Below, in pieces: positions 52,180 through 62,157 of a stretch of DNA of 64,000 bases. The stretch spans positions 1 to 64,000 of the forward strand of contig JAAZXR010000001.1 in NCBI GenBank assembly GCA_014240065.1, given 5' to 3'. Position numbers and translations under genes: made by a program. Numbering within the stretch: position 1 is the stretch's first letter; each line of letters begins with the position of its first letter. The notes under the pieces were generated by a model. It worked only from the letters and a program-made list of their open reading frames with translations, had not been told where the DNA came from and did no database searches. Source of the stretch: Myxococcales bacterium (lineage in GTDB: Bacteria; Myxococcota_A; Polyangia; Nannocystales; Nannocystaceae).

Positions 52180-53195
52180 TAGACCATCTCCTCACCGCCG
52201 GCGCCGGCGACGGTGATCTTGCCATCGGCCTGGAGTCGCAGCGCCACCTCGACGATGGCGCCCTGCGCGTCCTCGACCGCGGTGAGCTTGACCGGCCCCA
52301 TGGTGTCGATGTCGTCGAGCAACATCTCGGCGGCCCGTCGGGACATGGCCGAGAGGATGTGCTCTTTGAGCTCCGGTGAGGCGGTCTTCATCGCGAACTT
52401 GAGCTGTTCGCCGGCGACCTCGCGGAGCAACGTCTGCATGTCGCGGTTGTCCACGTTGATGAGGTCCTCGAAGGTGAACATGGCGCGCTTGATGGCGAGC
52501 GCGAGCTGATCATCGGTGTCATCGATCTCGTCGAGCAGCCGCTCGCTGACGTCGCCTTGCAGTCGCGAGACGATGGCGGCCGCTCGTTTGACGCCGTCGA
52601 TGGACGCGACCTTCGCCTCGGCCACGAGGGCGAGCTCGTCGCGGAGCGCGCGCTCGGCTTCCTGGATGGTCGTGTTGGGGATGGTCTCGAGGGTGGCCAT
52701 GCGCTTGACGACCTCAAGTTGGACGTCGTCTGGGAGGTGGGAGAGGACCACGGAGGCTTTCTCTTCATCGGCGTGCGCGAGCAGGGCCGCGAGGCTCTGG
52801 GGGTGCTCTTTGCCGAGGAGGCTCGCGAGGGTCTCTGGCTCGATGCGGTTGAGCAGACGGAGGGGGGAGGGCGCCTCGATCTGTCGGGCGAGGAGGTCGT
52901 CCGCCTTCTCGGGGCCCATGACCGCCGTGGCGATCCTGCGCATCATATTCTCACCCCGCCCGATGGAGAACGCGTGGTGCTCTTGCGCCTCGATGAAGTC
53001 GTCGAAGACTTTCTCCACTTGGGCGTTGGAGATGGAGCGCATGGTCTCGAGCGCCTCCGTTACCTTGCGAATCTCCTGCTCTGTCAGGTGCTCGACGACG
53101 CTCTGTGCCCGCTCTTCCCCGAGGGTCAAGAGGAGGGTGATGGCGCGCTCGGATCCAGTGAGGGGGCGATCTTCAGTCATGGCGAGTTGATTCAT
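52179..53195 (-). CDS. fliG: Flagellar switch protein FliG
   Basis: A 338-residue FliG with all three ARM-like domains: N-terminal region for FliF binding, middle EHPQSLAALLAHADEEKASV, C-terminal torque-generating helix with LKEHILSAMSRRAAEMLLDD followed by IDTMGPVKLTAVEDAQGAIV. The charged torque residues are in that last helix. It overlaps fliF by 4 nt. Confidence 0.97.
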   Translation of the reverse strand: MNQLAMTEDRPLTGSERAITLLLTLGEERAQSVVEHLTEQEIRKVTEALETMRSISNAQVEKVFDDFIEAQEHHAFSIGRGENMMRRIATAVMGPEKADDLLARQIEAPSPLRLLNRIEPETLASLLGKEHPQSLAALLAHADEEKASVVLSHLPDDVQLEVVKRMATLETIPNTTIQEAERALRDELALVAEAKVASIDGVKRAAAIVSRLQGDVSERLLDEIDDTDDQLALAIKRAMFTFEDLINVDNRDMQTLLREVAGEQLKFAMKTASPELKEHILSAMSRRAAEMLLDDIDTMGPVKLTAVEDAQGAIVEVALRLQADGKITVAGAGGEEMV

Positions 53196-54802
53196 GCGGC
53201 GACGTCCTCTTCGAGCCAGGCCCGAATAATCTCCGCTGTTCGTTCGGGGTCATCGCCCGATGCGGAGATAACTTGCTCACGAAGTTGGGTCAGGTTGTCA
53301 GAAGTTGCGGCTGCGAGCGCGCTCTGGAGCGCGTTTTGGTCGAGCGAGGGATCGCCAGTTGCGATCGCGCGCTGCAGCTCCGAAACCCGGGTGGGGAACT
53401 GTACGACTTCAGCCGTCGCGGCGCCGCGACCACCTCGCCGTCGCAGCAACAAGAAGGCGATGACGGCGAGCAAGAGCGCGCCTCCGCCGCCGGCGGCGTA
53501 CATCATCGTGCGGTCGGCGGCGGCGTCGGCGGCCATCTCGCTCGCGTCGAGCCGTTGTCGATCCACGAACGGTACGCTCGCGATTTTTACCTTGTCGCCG
53601 CGGGCTGCGTTGAAGCCGATAGCCGTCTCGATGACCTGCTGCAGCGACTGGATCTCCTCCGCGGAGCGCGGCGCAAACACCGGCGCGGAGCCGTCCTCGG
53701 CGGCGGTGTAGGTGCCGTCGACCAGCACCGAGACGCTGAGTCGCTTGACCTGCGCCGTGGGGCTCTGGGTGTGAATCACCGTGCGATTCACCTCATAGTT
53801 CTTGCTCTTGACGATGCGGCGGGAGCTGTCGGTGCTCCCCGCCCCAGCGGCGGTCGCCGCGTTCGGCTGGTTGGCGGGGGCGCCCGCGAGCCCCTGGGCG
53901 TTGTCGGTGGCGCTGCCTTCGTAGGCTTCTTGGGTGGACTCGCTGCGGACAGCGATTTGGTCGGGGTCGTAGAGTTCCTCGGTCGTCTCGGTCTTGGAGA
54001 AGTCGATCTCCGCGGAGACCTTTGCGTGAACGCCTCCGACCCCCACGGTGCGCTCGAGCAGGCGCGTGAGCTCGCGCTCCGTCTTGCGCTCCACGTCGGT
54101 CTTGTAGTCGAAGCTCGCCTGGGAGCGCGGGTCCATGCCGGTCTTGCTCAACAGCGTCCCGTTGGTGTCGACCACGGTGACCTGCTCGGTCTCGAGGCCC
54201 TCCACCGCCGCCGCGATCATGTGCTGGATCGCCATCACGTTGGCGTCGGAGAGGCGCCGGCCGCTGAGGAGGTTGAGGGTCACCGACGCGGTCGGTGGGA
54301 TTTTCTCGTCCTCGAAGACCGCTCGCTCAGGCATGGTGACATGCACGCGGGCGCGACCCACGGCGTCGAGGTTCGTGATGGTGCGCTCGAGCTCTCCTTG
54401 GAGGCCTCGCAGGTACAGCACCTTCTGGTCAAACTTGGTGCGCCCGAACTTGGGCTCCGAGAACAGCTCGGCGAGGCCAACGGCCCCGCCTTTGGGGAGG
54501 CCTTGCTCGGCCAGCATGAGGCGCGTGCGAGAGATTTCGGCCGCGTCGACCTGAATCATCGTGCCGCCGGCGCCGAGCTGGTAGTCCACTCGGGCCGTCT
54601 CCAGCGCGCTCACGACGGAGGCCGCGTCTTGCTCGTCGAGGCCGGAGTACAACACCTTGTATTGGGGACGGACGGCGAGCCCCGTCCCAATCAGCACGAG
54701 GAGCCCGATCCCCAAGATCAGTCCAAACAGGCTGCGGGTCGCCTTGCTCATGCTGTTCCAACCGCCGAGGAGCTGTTCTGCGAGTTTGTTGATGCCGTCC
54801 AT
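53192..54802 (-). CDS. fliF: MS-ring protein FliF
   Basis: A 536-residue FliF: membrane helix at about 23-46, ring-building motifs (LYSGLDEQDAASVVSALETA, SEPKFGRTKFDQKVLYLRGL, ARVHVTMPERAVFEDEKIPP), a second membrane helix at about 440-460, and the FliG-binding C terminus. It is the first assembled part of the motor, placed by FlhF. It follows fliE by 61 nt. Confidence 0.97.
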   Translation of the reverse strand: MDGINKLAEQLLGGWNSMSKATRSLFGLILGIGLLVLIGTGLAVRPQYKVLYSGLDEQDAASVVSALETARVDYQLGAGGTMIQVDAAEISRTRLMLAEQGLPKGGAVGLAELFSEPKFGRTKFDQKVLYLRGLQGELERTITNLDAVGRARVHVTMPERAVFEDEKIPPTASVTLNLLSGRRLSDANVMAIQHMIAAAVEGLETEQVTVVDTNGTLLSKTGMDPRSQASFDYKTDVERKTERELTRLLERTVGVGGVHAKVSAEIDFSKTETTEELYDPDQIAVRSESTQEAYEGSATDNAQGLAGAPANQPNAATAAGAGSTDSSRRIVKSKNYEVNRTVIHTQSPTAQVKRLSVSVLVDGTYTAAEDGSAPVFAPRSAEEIQSLQQVIETAIGFNAARGDKVKIASVPFVDRQRLDASEMAADAAADRTMMYAAGGGGALLLAVIAFLLLRRRGGRGAATAEVVQFPTRVSELQRAIATGDPSLDQNALQSALAAATSDNLTQLREQVISASGDDPERTAEIIRAWLEEDVAA

Positions 54803-54863
54803 GGGAGTTTTTTCGTGGGTGGGAGGTGCGGTCGTGGGGGCGTGGAGGGAGCGGCGGGGGAGA

Positions 54864-55166
54864 TCAGCCGGCGCCGGAGTTCATCAGCTGTTGGTACGCG
54901 TCGAGGAGCTTGTTTCGTACGGTCGTGCCGAGCTTGAGCATGAGGTCTGCTTTCTCCATGCACACCATGGCCTCGTGGATATCGACGGAGCCGTCGATGA
55001 GCCCGTCGGCGGCTTGATCGGCCTGTTTGGCCACGCGCCCAACCTCGCCGAGCGCCTCCGCGAACGACTCTCCGACGGAGCCACTCTTGCCAGGGGCGGG
55101 GGTCGCGGCCGGGCGCCCGATGGGGAGCTGGCCGTCGATGAATGGGCGCTCTAGGTTGACGTTCAT
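54864..55166 (-). CDS. fliE: MS-ring/rod adaptor FliE
   Basis: A 100-residue FliE: SVGESFAEALGEVGRVAKQA, then IHEAMVCMEKADLMLKLGTT and VRNKLLDAYQQLMN, both standard family segments. FliE joins the MS-ring to the rod. It overlaps flgC by 4 nt. Confidence 0.96.
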   Translation of the reverse strand: MNVNLERPFIDGQLPIGRPAATPAPGKSGSVGESFAEALGEVGRVAKQADQAADGLIDGSVDIHEAMVCMEKADLMLKLGTTVRNKLLDAYQQLMNSGAG

Positions 55167-55612
55167 CGACCGATCCTCAGGGCTTGCTCCGCCATTGTTT
55201 TCACGGTGGTCATCATCTTCGCGCCGGCCTCGTAGGCGCGGGCGGCGGACATCATATTGACCATCTCCTCGATGCCGGAGACGGCGGGCATCTCTACGTA
55301 CCCCTCTTCATTGGCGTCTGGGTGCCCGGGGTCGTAGTGCAGGCGGAACTGATCGTTGGATTTTTGCACCGCTTGCACCTTCACGCCGAGGTTCGTGGGT
55401 CCGCCCTTCATCGCGGTCTGTAGGCGAGACGCGAACCCATTTTTGTCCACCTCTACCGCCTCGAGGACGACGTCGCGGCGCTGGTAGACGCCGCCGTCTG
55501 CCGAGCGGGTGGTGTTCTTATTGGCCATATTCATCGCCGCCACGTTCATGCGTGTGCGCTGGGCTTTCATGCCGCTAGAGGCGATTTCGAGGGTTGTGAA
55601 GATACTGCTCAT
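55163..55612 (-). CDS. flgC: Proximal rod protein FlgC
   Basis: A 149-residue FlgC: SSGMKAQRTRMNVAAMNMAN at the N terminus and PAVSGIEEMVNMMSAARAYE near the C terminus. The length is typical. It follows flgB by 11 nt and precedes fliE. Confidence 0.96.
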   Translation of the reverse strand: MSSIFTTLEIASSGMKAQRTRMNVAAMNMANKNTTRSADGGVYQRRDVVLEAVEVDKNGFASRLQTAMKGGPTNLGVKVQAVQKSNDQFRLHYDPGHPDANEEGYVEMPAVSGIEEMVNMMSAARAYEAGAKMMTTVKTMAEQALRIGR

Positions 55613-55623
55613 GGTGTGGTTCC

Positions 55624-56016
55624 TTATCTGCCGTCACGCGCGGCGTACTTGAGCATCCCGAGCTTGCGCGAGAGCAGCTCGTTGATGGCGGAGAAGCGGA
55701 GTTGGTTGGAGACCGTGCGGGCCATCTGTCTCTCCAAAGAGACAGAGTTGCCGTCTTGGTCGGGGGTCTCGTCGTCTGTCACGACGACCTCTTCTGAGAA
55801 GCGCATTTGGCCGACAGAGCGACCTTTAGCGTCCCGCATGGAGGAGAGCTCCTCTTTGAAGGTGATGTCGCGGCTGCGGTACCCTGGCGTGTCGATATTC
55901 GCCATATTCCCGGCGATGACCTGCTGGCGGCGTGCGTGGAAACCGAGAAATTTACTCAGCCGGTCCAGCCCCGCGAAGGGTGTGTTGGTGCCTGTTACTT
56001 TGATCGATTCACTCAT
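55624..56016 (-). CDS. flgB: Proximal rod protein FlgB
   Basis: A 130-residue FlgB: FHARRQQVIAGNMANIDTPG, YRSRDITFKEELSSMRDAKG and the C-terminal LERQMARTVSNQLRFSAINE. It overlaps the upstream TPR gene by 4 nt, so the two are translationally coupled and share its sigma-54 promoter. Confidence 0.96.
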   Translation of the reverse strand: MSESIKVTGTNTPFAGLDRLSKFLGFHARRQQVIAGNMANIDTPGYRSRDITFKEELSSMRDAKGRSVGQMRFSEEVVVTDDETPDQDGNSVSLERQMARTVSNQLRFSAINELLSRKLGMLKYAARDGR

Positions 56017-57815
56017 CCGTCAGCCTCTTTTCCTCTCAACGTGGCGCCGTTCTTGGATTCAAGCCCGAGGACAATTTGTTCGAGTCCTCGCTCGCGAAGT
56101 CGGGCCCGGGCGACGCGACCCCAGTGGGTGCTGTGGGTCGCCAATGTCCTCAAAATCTTCTCGCCGTCGCGACGATTCCCGTCCTCGATCTCTGCCATCG
56201 CGAGGACGTAGCCCATCTCGTCACGAAGCTCCGCGTCTGTGGAGCGCGCGATCCAGGCGCGCAGCATGGGGATCGCCTCGGAGCGCCGCCCAATGCGCGA
56301 GAGTCCCAGCGCGAGCGTCGGCGCTTGCTCGCCCTCGTCCTCGAAGCCGACGGCCTGCAGTCGCTCGAGCGCGCGCACGACCTGGGCCGGCGAGCCCCAG
56401 GCGGTCGCGAGCTCCGCGCCGGTGCCCAAGATGGCCTTTTGAAGGGTGGGAGTCCCGGCGATCTTGTGCATCGCGTCGAGCCGAGCGAGCGCCTCGTCGA
56501 TCCCCGCGGTGCGTCGGACGTTGACGCCAAAGTCTCGAATTTGAGCGCTGAGGCCGGGAGCGCGGGGGTGCTTCTCGATCTGGAAGGCGAGGACTTCATG
56601 GGCGTGCTTGGCTTCATCGAGCTGGAGGTAGGCTTCGATGAGCTGGCCGATGATGCGCGCCTCTTCGTAGCTCGTGGGGCGGCGGGACAGGGCGCCGCGC
56701 AACAGCTCGATGGACGGCCGGGCGAGCCCGACGCGCAGGTAGGCGGAGGCCGCCTCTTGCTGCAGCTGAGCTTTTTGGGGATGTTTGTCGAGCTTGTCCG
56801 CCCACGCCTCGAACTGCACGATCGTCTCGATGTCGTCGCCGAACAGCGCCGGGACCCCGATCGCGGCGGCGATGAGGCGGTCGTGCTCGATCCGCGCGTT
56901 GTCTTGCAGCATGTCCGGGAAGTGATCCATGGCGGGGAAGAAGTGCAGCCCACGGTCGGCCGCGTCGAGGAGGATGAACACCTCGGTGGAGCGCATCCAC
57001 GTGAACGCCTCGTAAAACGAGCGGTCACCGGAGGTCGCCGCGAGCACGACCTGCCCGGCCCTGGGCGGCTCGTCTTCCGTCACCGCTTCAAGGTGCAGGG
57101 CTGTGAGTCGGGCCAAGGCGGCGCCAGTGGATCGAGGATGATCGCGCGAGACGGATCGGAGGCGCTCGAGCGCCTCGTTCACGTGGCCGGAGATCACGAA
57201 GAGCTCCGCGAGGCGCAGGCGGGCGAGATCGCGGTGCTCGGGGTGCTCGGCGAGTTTCTCCCAGAGTCGCCGGGCCATGGCGAGGTCTCCGCGGCTCGTA
57301 GCGCGCTCGGCGTCCTCCCACAGCTCGAGGAGTGATCCGAGCTTCGCGGGCACGGGGATGGCCTGCTGCACGCGGGCAGCGAGCTTTCGCAGGCGGGTCT
57401 CCTCCGACTCGGGGCCGATGCGAATCCGGTAGGTGCGCTTTTTGAGTCGTGAGCTCCAGCGAAGCTCCGCGGCCCCGTGCACCATGCGAATGCGGACCCC
57501 GTCTTCGAGGGGCAGCACGCTGTACTCCAGCTCTTCGGGCAGCTTGCTCAGGTAGGCGTCCGCCTCTCGCGCGGGGATCGGGAGGTCAACCTCGAGTCCG
57601 CGGCGACTTGGGAGGCCCTTGGCCGTCGGGGAGAAGGCGGGTTTGCGGGGGAGTTTGAAGTCCAGCACGGCCTCGCGCGCGACGCCGTGGAGCGTCATAG
57701 AACCGCGATCGGCGACGCCGCGGGCGGGGGCCGCGTGAGCCACAGGACCGACCACGGCCCAAAAGGGGACCGCCAGTAGGGCACTTAGGAGCGTATTGCG
57801 TCGGAATCTCGACAC
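56013..57815 (-). CDS. Periplasmic TPR-rich protein, first gene of the flgB operon
   Basis: A 600-residue protein starting at GTG 57815 with a Sec signal peptide (MSRFRRNTLLSALLAVPFWA ... AHA). After a beta-rich N-terminal region (about 40-145; FSPTAKGLPSRRGLEVDLPI, EDGVRIRMVHGAAELRW), the rest is a string of helical TPR-like repeats: RGDLAMARRLWEKLAEHPEH, LRLAELFVISGHVNEALERL, SAYLRVGLARPSIELLRGAL, IGRRSEAIPMLRAWIAR. It should lie in the periplasm. Coupling to flgB implies a role in rod or motor assembly. It recalls PflA-like periplasmic TPR proteins of other flagellates only in general layout; no orthology is claimed. The start is nearly at the predicted transcription start. Confidence 0.75.
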   Translation of the reverse strand: MSRFRRNTLLSALLAVPFWAVVGPVAHAAPARGVADRGSMTLHGVAREAVLDFKLPRKPAFSPTAKGLPSRRGLEVDLPIPAREADAYLSKLPEELEYSVLPLEDGVRIRMVHGAAELRWSSRLKKRTYRIRIGPESEETRLRKLAARVQQAIPVPAKLGSLLELWEDAERATSRGDLAMARRLWEKLAEHPEHRDLARLRLAELFVISGHVNEALERLRSVSRDHPRSTGAALARLTALHLEAVTEDEPPRAGQVVLAATSGDRSFYEAFTWMRSTEVFILLDAADRGLHFFPAMDHFPDMLQDNARIEHDRLIAAAIGVPALFGDDIETIVQFEAWADKLDKHPQKAQLQQEAASAYLRVGLARPSIELLRGALSRRPTSYEEARIIGQLIEAYLQLDEAKHAHEVLAFQIEKHPRAPGLSAQIRDFGVNVRRTAGIDEALARLDAMHKIAGTPTLQKAILGTGAELATAWGSPAQVVRALERLQAVGFEDEGEQAPTLALGLSRIGRRSEAIPMLRAWIARSTDAELRDEMGYVLAMAEIEDGNRRDGEKILRTLATHSTHWGRVARARLRERGLEQIVLGLESKNGATLRGKEADG

Positions 57816-57828
57816 CGATGACTAACAG

Positions 57829-57844
57829 AGCAACGCCCGTGCCA
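57829..57844 (-). promoter_or_regulatory. Sigma-54 promoter of the TPR-flgB-flgE operon
   Basis: The minus strand reads TGGCACGGGCGTTGCT, a perfect TGGCACG-N4-TTGC match. Placing C of GC at -12 (57830) puts +1 at about 57818, only 3 nt before the GTG start codon. Confidence 0.92.
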
Positions 57845-57960
57845 CTTGCGGCCCACGGGGTCAACCGGCTGAAAAAGCTGCCCTCCCGGGATGTAGGTGC
57901 GGCTCGCACGTCGCGGCTCGCGTGGGGAGCGCGGTGCCGCGCAGGCTGCGACCGCGGGGC

Positions 57961-59565
<1,605 letters not shown>

Positions 59566-59590
59566 TTCGGCGAATCGACCCACTGGCCCG

Positions 59591-59620
59591 ACTATGCCTG
59601 CGTTATTTCTAGATAGTCAA
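59591..59620 (-). promoter_or_regulatory. Sigma-70-like promoter of the sigma-54 activator
   Basis: On the minus strand TTGACT (59615-59620) and CATAGT (59591-59596) are separated by 18 bp. The start would fall near 59584, about 19 nt before ATG 59565, in an A/T-rich stretch. Confidence 0.55.
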
Positions 59621-59701
59621 CTGTTTGACACCTAAAATAGAGGCGCGATACCGAACGTTTTTCTGATCGTCTGCGTGGCCGGGTGTCTGTGTGGCCGCGT
59701 G

Positions 59702-60145
59702 TCAGCCTGACGTGGTGCCCGAACCGGTGCCGCTTCCGGTCTCGGTGCCGCTGTCGAACGTGTCGGTGCCGGTGTCGGTGCCGGTGTCGGTGCCGGTGTC
59801 GGTGCCGGTGGTGCCGGTGGTGCCGGTGTCGGTGCCGGTGTCGGTGTCGGTGCCGGTGTCGGTGCCGGTGTCGGTGCCGGTGTCGGTGCCGGTGGTGCCG
59901 GTGTCGGTGCCGGTGTCGGTGCCGGTGCCAGTGCCAGTGGTGCCGGTGTCGGTGCCAGTGCCAGTGCCGGTCATGCTGGTGCCGGTGGTGCCGGTGCCGG
60001 TGGTGCTGGTGGTCCCGACGCACACCCCGGCCACACACTCGCTGTCGGCGGGACAGTCGGAATTGCGGAGGCAGCCGTCGCCCGAGCACGCGAGCGTGAG
60101 GGCTGCGCTCGCCACGAAGGCCCCAATGTAGACGCTTGGTCGCAT
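59702..60145 (-). CDS. Repeat lipoprotein with Cys-rich head and Thr-Gly-Asp tail
   Basis: A 147-residue protein. A signal peptide ends at a lipobox-like TLAC (Cys20). A small Cys cluster ([18 protein letters not shown]) follows, of the kind common in secreted Myxococcota and Bradymonadia proteins, then about 100 residues of TGTDTG repeats. It is probably a surface-exposed, extended tail. The start lies 2 nt after the stop of the barrel gene and its ribosome site (AAGG) lies within that gene. No function is known. Confidence 0.7.
   Translation of the reverse strand: MRPSVYIGAFVASAALTLACSGDGCLRNSDCPADSECVAGVCVGTTSTTGTGTTGTSMTGTGTGTDTGTTGTGTGTDTGTDTGTTGTDTGTDTGTDTGTDTDTGTDTGTTGTTGTDTGTDTGTDTGTDTFDSGTETGSGTGSGTTSG
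59761..60015. repeat. 12-bp/6-bp minisatellite encoding TGTDTG repeats
   Basis: Tandem units of GGTGTCGGTGCC and GGTGGTGCC variants (plus-strand reading) fill about 250 bp inside the lipoprotein gene. All units are multiples of three, so length changes keep the frame. Confidence 0.9.
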
Positions 60146-60147
60146 GG

Positions 60148-60669
60148 TCAGAACCTTATCTCCAGACCGAACGCGAGGTCGAATTTCGCGAGCGCGGAGC
60201 CCTTCATGAGGTCGCTCCCGGCGAAGAACACGCTGGCGGTCCCCTCGGCGACCAACGCGACGTTGCGATGGACGTCGACGGCCGTGCCGAGCCCCACTTG
60301 CGCGCCGACGAGCGAGAAGGGGTGGACGAACAGCGGGACGCCGACGAGGCCATAACCGCCGACTCGCCTCCGGGACGGGATGTGGGCCCGGGCTCTCCCG
60401 AGCAGGCCAAAGGACACGCGCCCTTCCATCTCCATGGTGAAGCCCCCGGTGAGCTCGAGCCATGAGAGGTTGCTGGGCCGTATGCCGGCCTCCGCCACCA
60501 AGAACGCCGGTGATCGAGCTGTGAGGGATTGGCCAGAGGCGCCCGCCACACTCAGCCCAGTGCCGGAGGTGAGGCGCGCCGTGATATCGACGGATTCTGC
60601 GGGGGCCATGGATTGGGTCAGCCCGCCGGCGAGGAGGGTGGATTTCAAGAGGAGAGGGGAGAGGAGCAT
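60148..60669 (-). CDS. Small outer-membrane beta-barrel-like protein
   Basis: A 173-residue protein with a short hydrophobic leader ([20 protein letters not shown]) followed by alternating hydrophobic/polar strands ([56 protein letters not shown]) and an aromatic terminal residue (EIRF), the pattern of a small outer-membrane barrel. An AAGGA ribosome site precedes it. It lies between the second MinD-like gene and the lipoprotein, forming a three-gene series. The family is not recognised. Confidence 0.55.
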   Translation of the reverse strand: MLLSPLLLKSTLLAGGLTQSMAPAESVDITARLTSGTGLSVAGASGQSLTARSPAFLVAEAGIRPSNLSWLELTGGFTMEMEGRVSFGLLGRARAHIPSRRRVGGYGLVGVPLFVHPFSLVGAQVGLGTAVDVHRNVALVAEGTASVFFAGSDLMKGSALAKFDLAFGLEIRF

Positions 60670-60707
60670 GGGAGAGGTTCCTTAGGGGGCGTGGATGGAG
60701 GGCGAGC

Positions 60708-61976
60708 CTAGGCGAGCTGGCGAGCGGGCAGTTGGATGCGCCCCGTGGACAGCGCGCGCTTGATGGCGAGGTGGTGGAGGCGAGGGCGCTCCTCCGGGCT
60801 CGCGGAGATGCGCTGGAAGAAGGGATCGGTGTACGGGGTGGCGCGGGAGAACACCGCGCGCCCCTCGGGCGAGAGCACCTGCGTGAAGATGCCTCCCCCG
60901 GACCCCAGGTCCTCGGTGCGGAGGCGTACGACGGCGTGCTCAAGCTGCAGCCGCTCCTCGATGGCCTTCGACTCCTCGATGGCCTTCGACTCCTCGACGG
61001 CCGCCGTCGTCTGCGGGTCGGCCGCCGTCGGTGCGGTCGCGGCGGCGGCTTGGTCACCTCCGATGAGCAGACGGATGAGACGCTGTAGATCGGCCGCAGC
61101 GCCGTCTGCGGCGCCGCTCTCAAGCAGGGGCCGCATCTGTTGGATCGACTTGCGGGCCGCCGGGTCGTCGCGGACGCTCCCAACGAGGTCCACTTGGCTC
61201 CCGAGGAAGCGGCGGGCGAGCCCGCCGAGGGTACGCACGACCGTCTGCGCTTGGGCCGCCCGGGCGCGGTTGATGATCAACGGGATCCGCTTGGCCAGCG
61301 CGCGCTGCACCTCCGGGTCGCTCGGATCGAGGGTGCGATTGAGCGGCCCAACCATGGCCTCCCGCCGCTTGACCCCCGATCTCCGCTCCAGGCCGCGCAA
61401 GGTCACGGATTTGATGAACGAGAAGCAGTTTTGTATGGCCGTGGGCTCGGGCACCGTCACCACGAGCCCCATGTCGGCGGCGTTGAACAGATCCAGGGTG
61501 TTGAACGAGGTCCCTGCGCCGAGGTCGACGATGACGAGGCTCGCCGAAATCTTCCGCAGGTGCCGGATGAGTTTCTCTTTTTGCGAGTGGTGCGGGGCGG
61601 CGGCGGCCAGACTGTCCGCGTCGCCCGCGATGAGTGAGAGCCCCGGGACCCCGGTGTCCATGGCCAGATCGTCCAGCGTGGCGACATTTTTCCGGAAGAA
61701 GTCGCCCAAGGACACGGTCGGACGCGGGCAGCCGAGGAAAGTGTCGAGGTTCGCGCCGCCCAAATCGGCATCGAGCAGCACCACTCGGTACCCGGCTCGG
61801 GCCGCACCCACCGCCAAGTTTGTGGCGATGAAACTCTTTCCGATCCCACCTTTTCCCCCGCCGAGCGCCCAGATCGCCGGGCCCTCCGGTCGGTTCGCGG
61901 CCCCAATTGGGCCAGATCCGGGAGATGTGGCCCGTTGCTGCGCGGATCCGTCAGTTCGTTGGGGTGGGGGAGGCAT
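60708..61976 (-). CDS. Second MinD/ParA-like ATPase
   Basis: A 422-residue protein from ATG 61976. Residues about 35-300 form a MinD/ParA ATPase: [20 protein letters not shown] (deviant Walker A with Lys), [14 protein letters not shown], and [16 protein letters not shown]. This resembles FlhG at 34461-35384 but with a different C terminus of about 120 residues, Ala/Glu-rich, ending [20 protein letters not shown] and [15 protein letters not shown]. Such ATPases position structures on the membrane or pole. It starts the series with the barrel and lipoprotein genes and is divergent from the DUF4388-like gene. Whether it acts on flagella is unknown. Confidence 0.85.
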   Translation of the reverse strand: MPPPPQRTDGSAQQRATSPGSGPIGAANRPEGPAIWALGGGKGGIGKSFIATNLAVGAARAGYRVVLLDADLGGANLDTFLGCPRPTVSLGDFFRKNVATLDDLAMDTGVPGLSLIAGDADSLAAAAPHHSQKEKLIRHLRKISASLVIVDLGAGTSFNTLDLFNAADMGLVVTVPEPTAIQNCFSFIKSVTLRGLERRSGVKRREAMVGPLNRTLDPSDPEVQRALAKRIPLIINRARAAQAQTVVRTLGGLARRFLGSQVDLVGSVRDDPAARKSIQQMRPLLESGAADGAAADLQRLIRLLIGGDQAAAATAPTAADPQTTAAVEESKAIEESKAIEERLQLEHAVVRLRTEDLGSGGGIFTQVLSPEGRAVFSRATPYTDPFFQRISASPEERPRLHHLAIKRALSTGRIQLPARQLA

Positions 61977-62157
61977 CCGTGCACAAGGGAAGCAAGCATG
62001 GTGCCACCTACACACGGCCGCATCTGGACGGTGCGCGTCGGGGGGCGGCCAGCATCGGTATGGCTCCTACGCTCAAGCCCGCGCGTGAGTACGTCGATAT
62101 TTTTGCTAGGCGCGCCATTTTCCTCTCACCACGAAGTTGCCCCGCCGACGATCGCTG

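Noticed and set aside
56076-57335. 419-codon plus-strand frame
   Set aside because: It is antisense to the TPR gene, which has a signal peptide, helical repeats and a perfect promoter.
59702-61183. 493-codon minus-strand frame
   Set aside because: Only its last 147 codons (from ATG 60145) have a signal peptide and coding character. The rest lies in other frames of the barrel and MinD-like genes.
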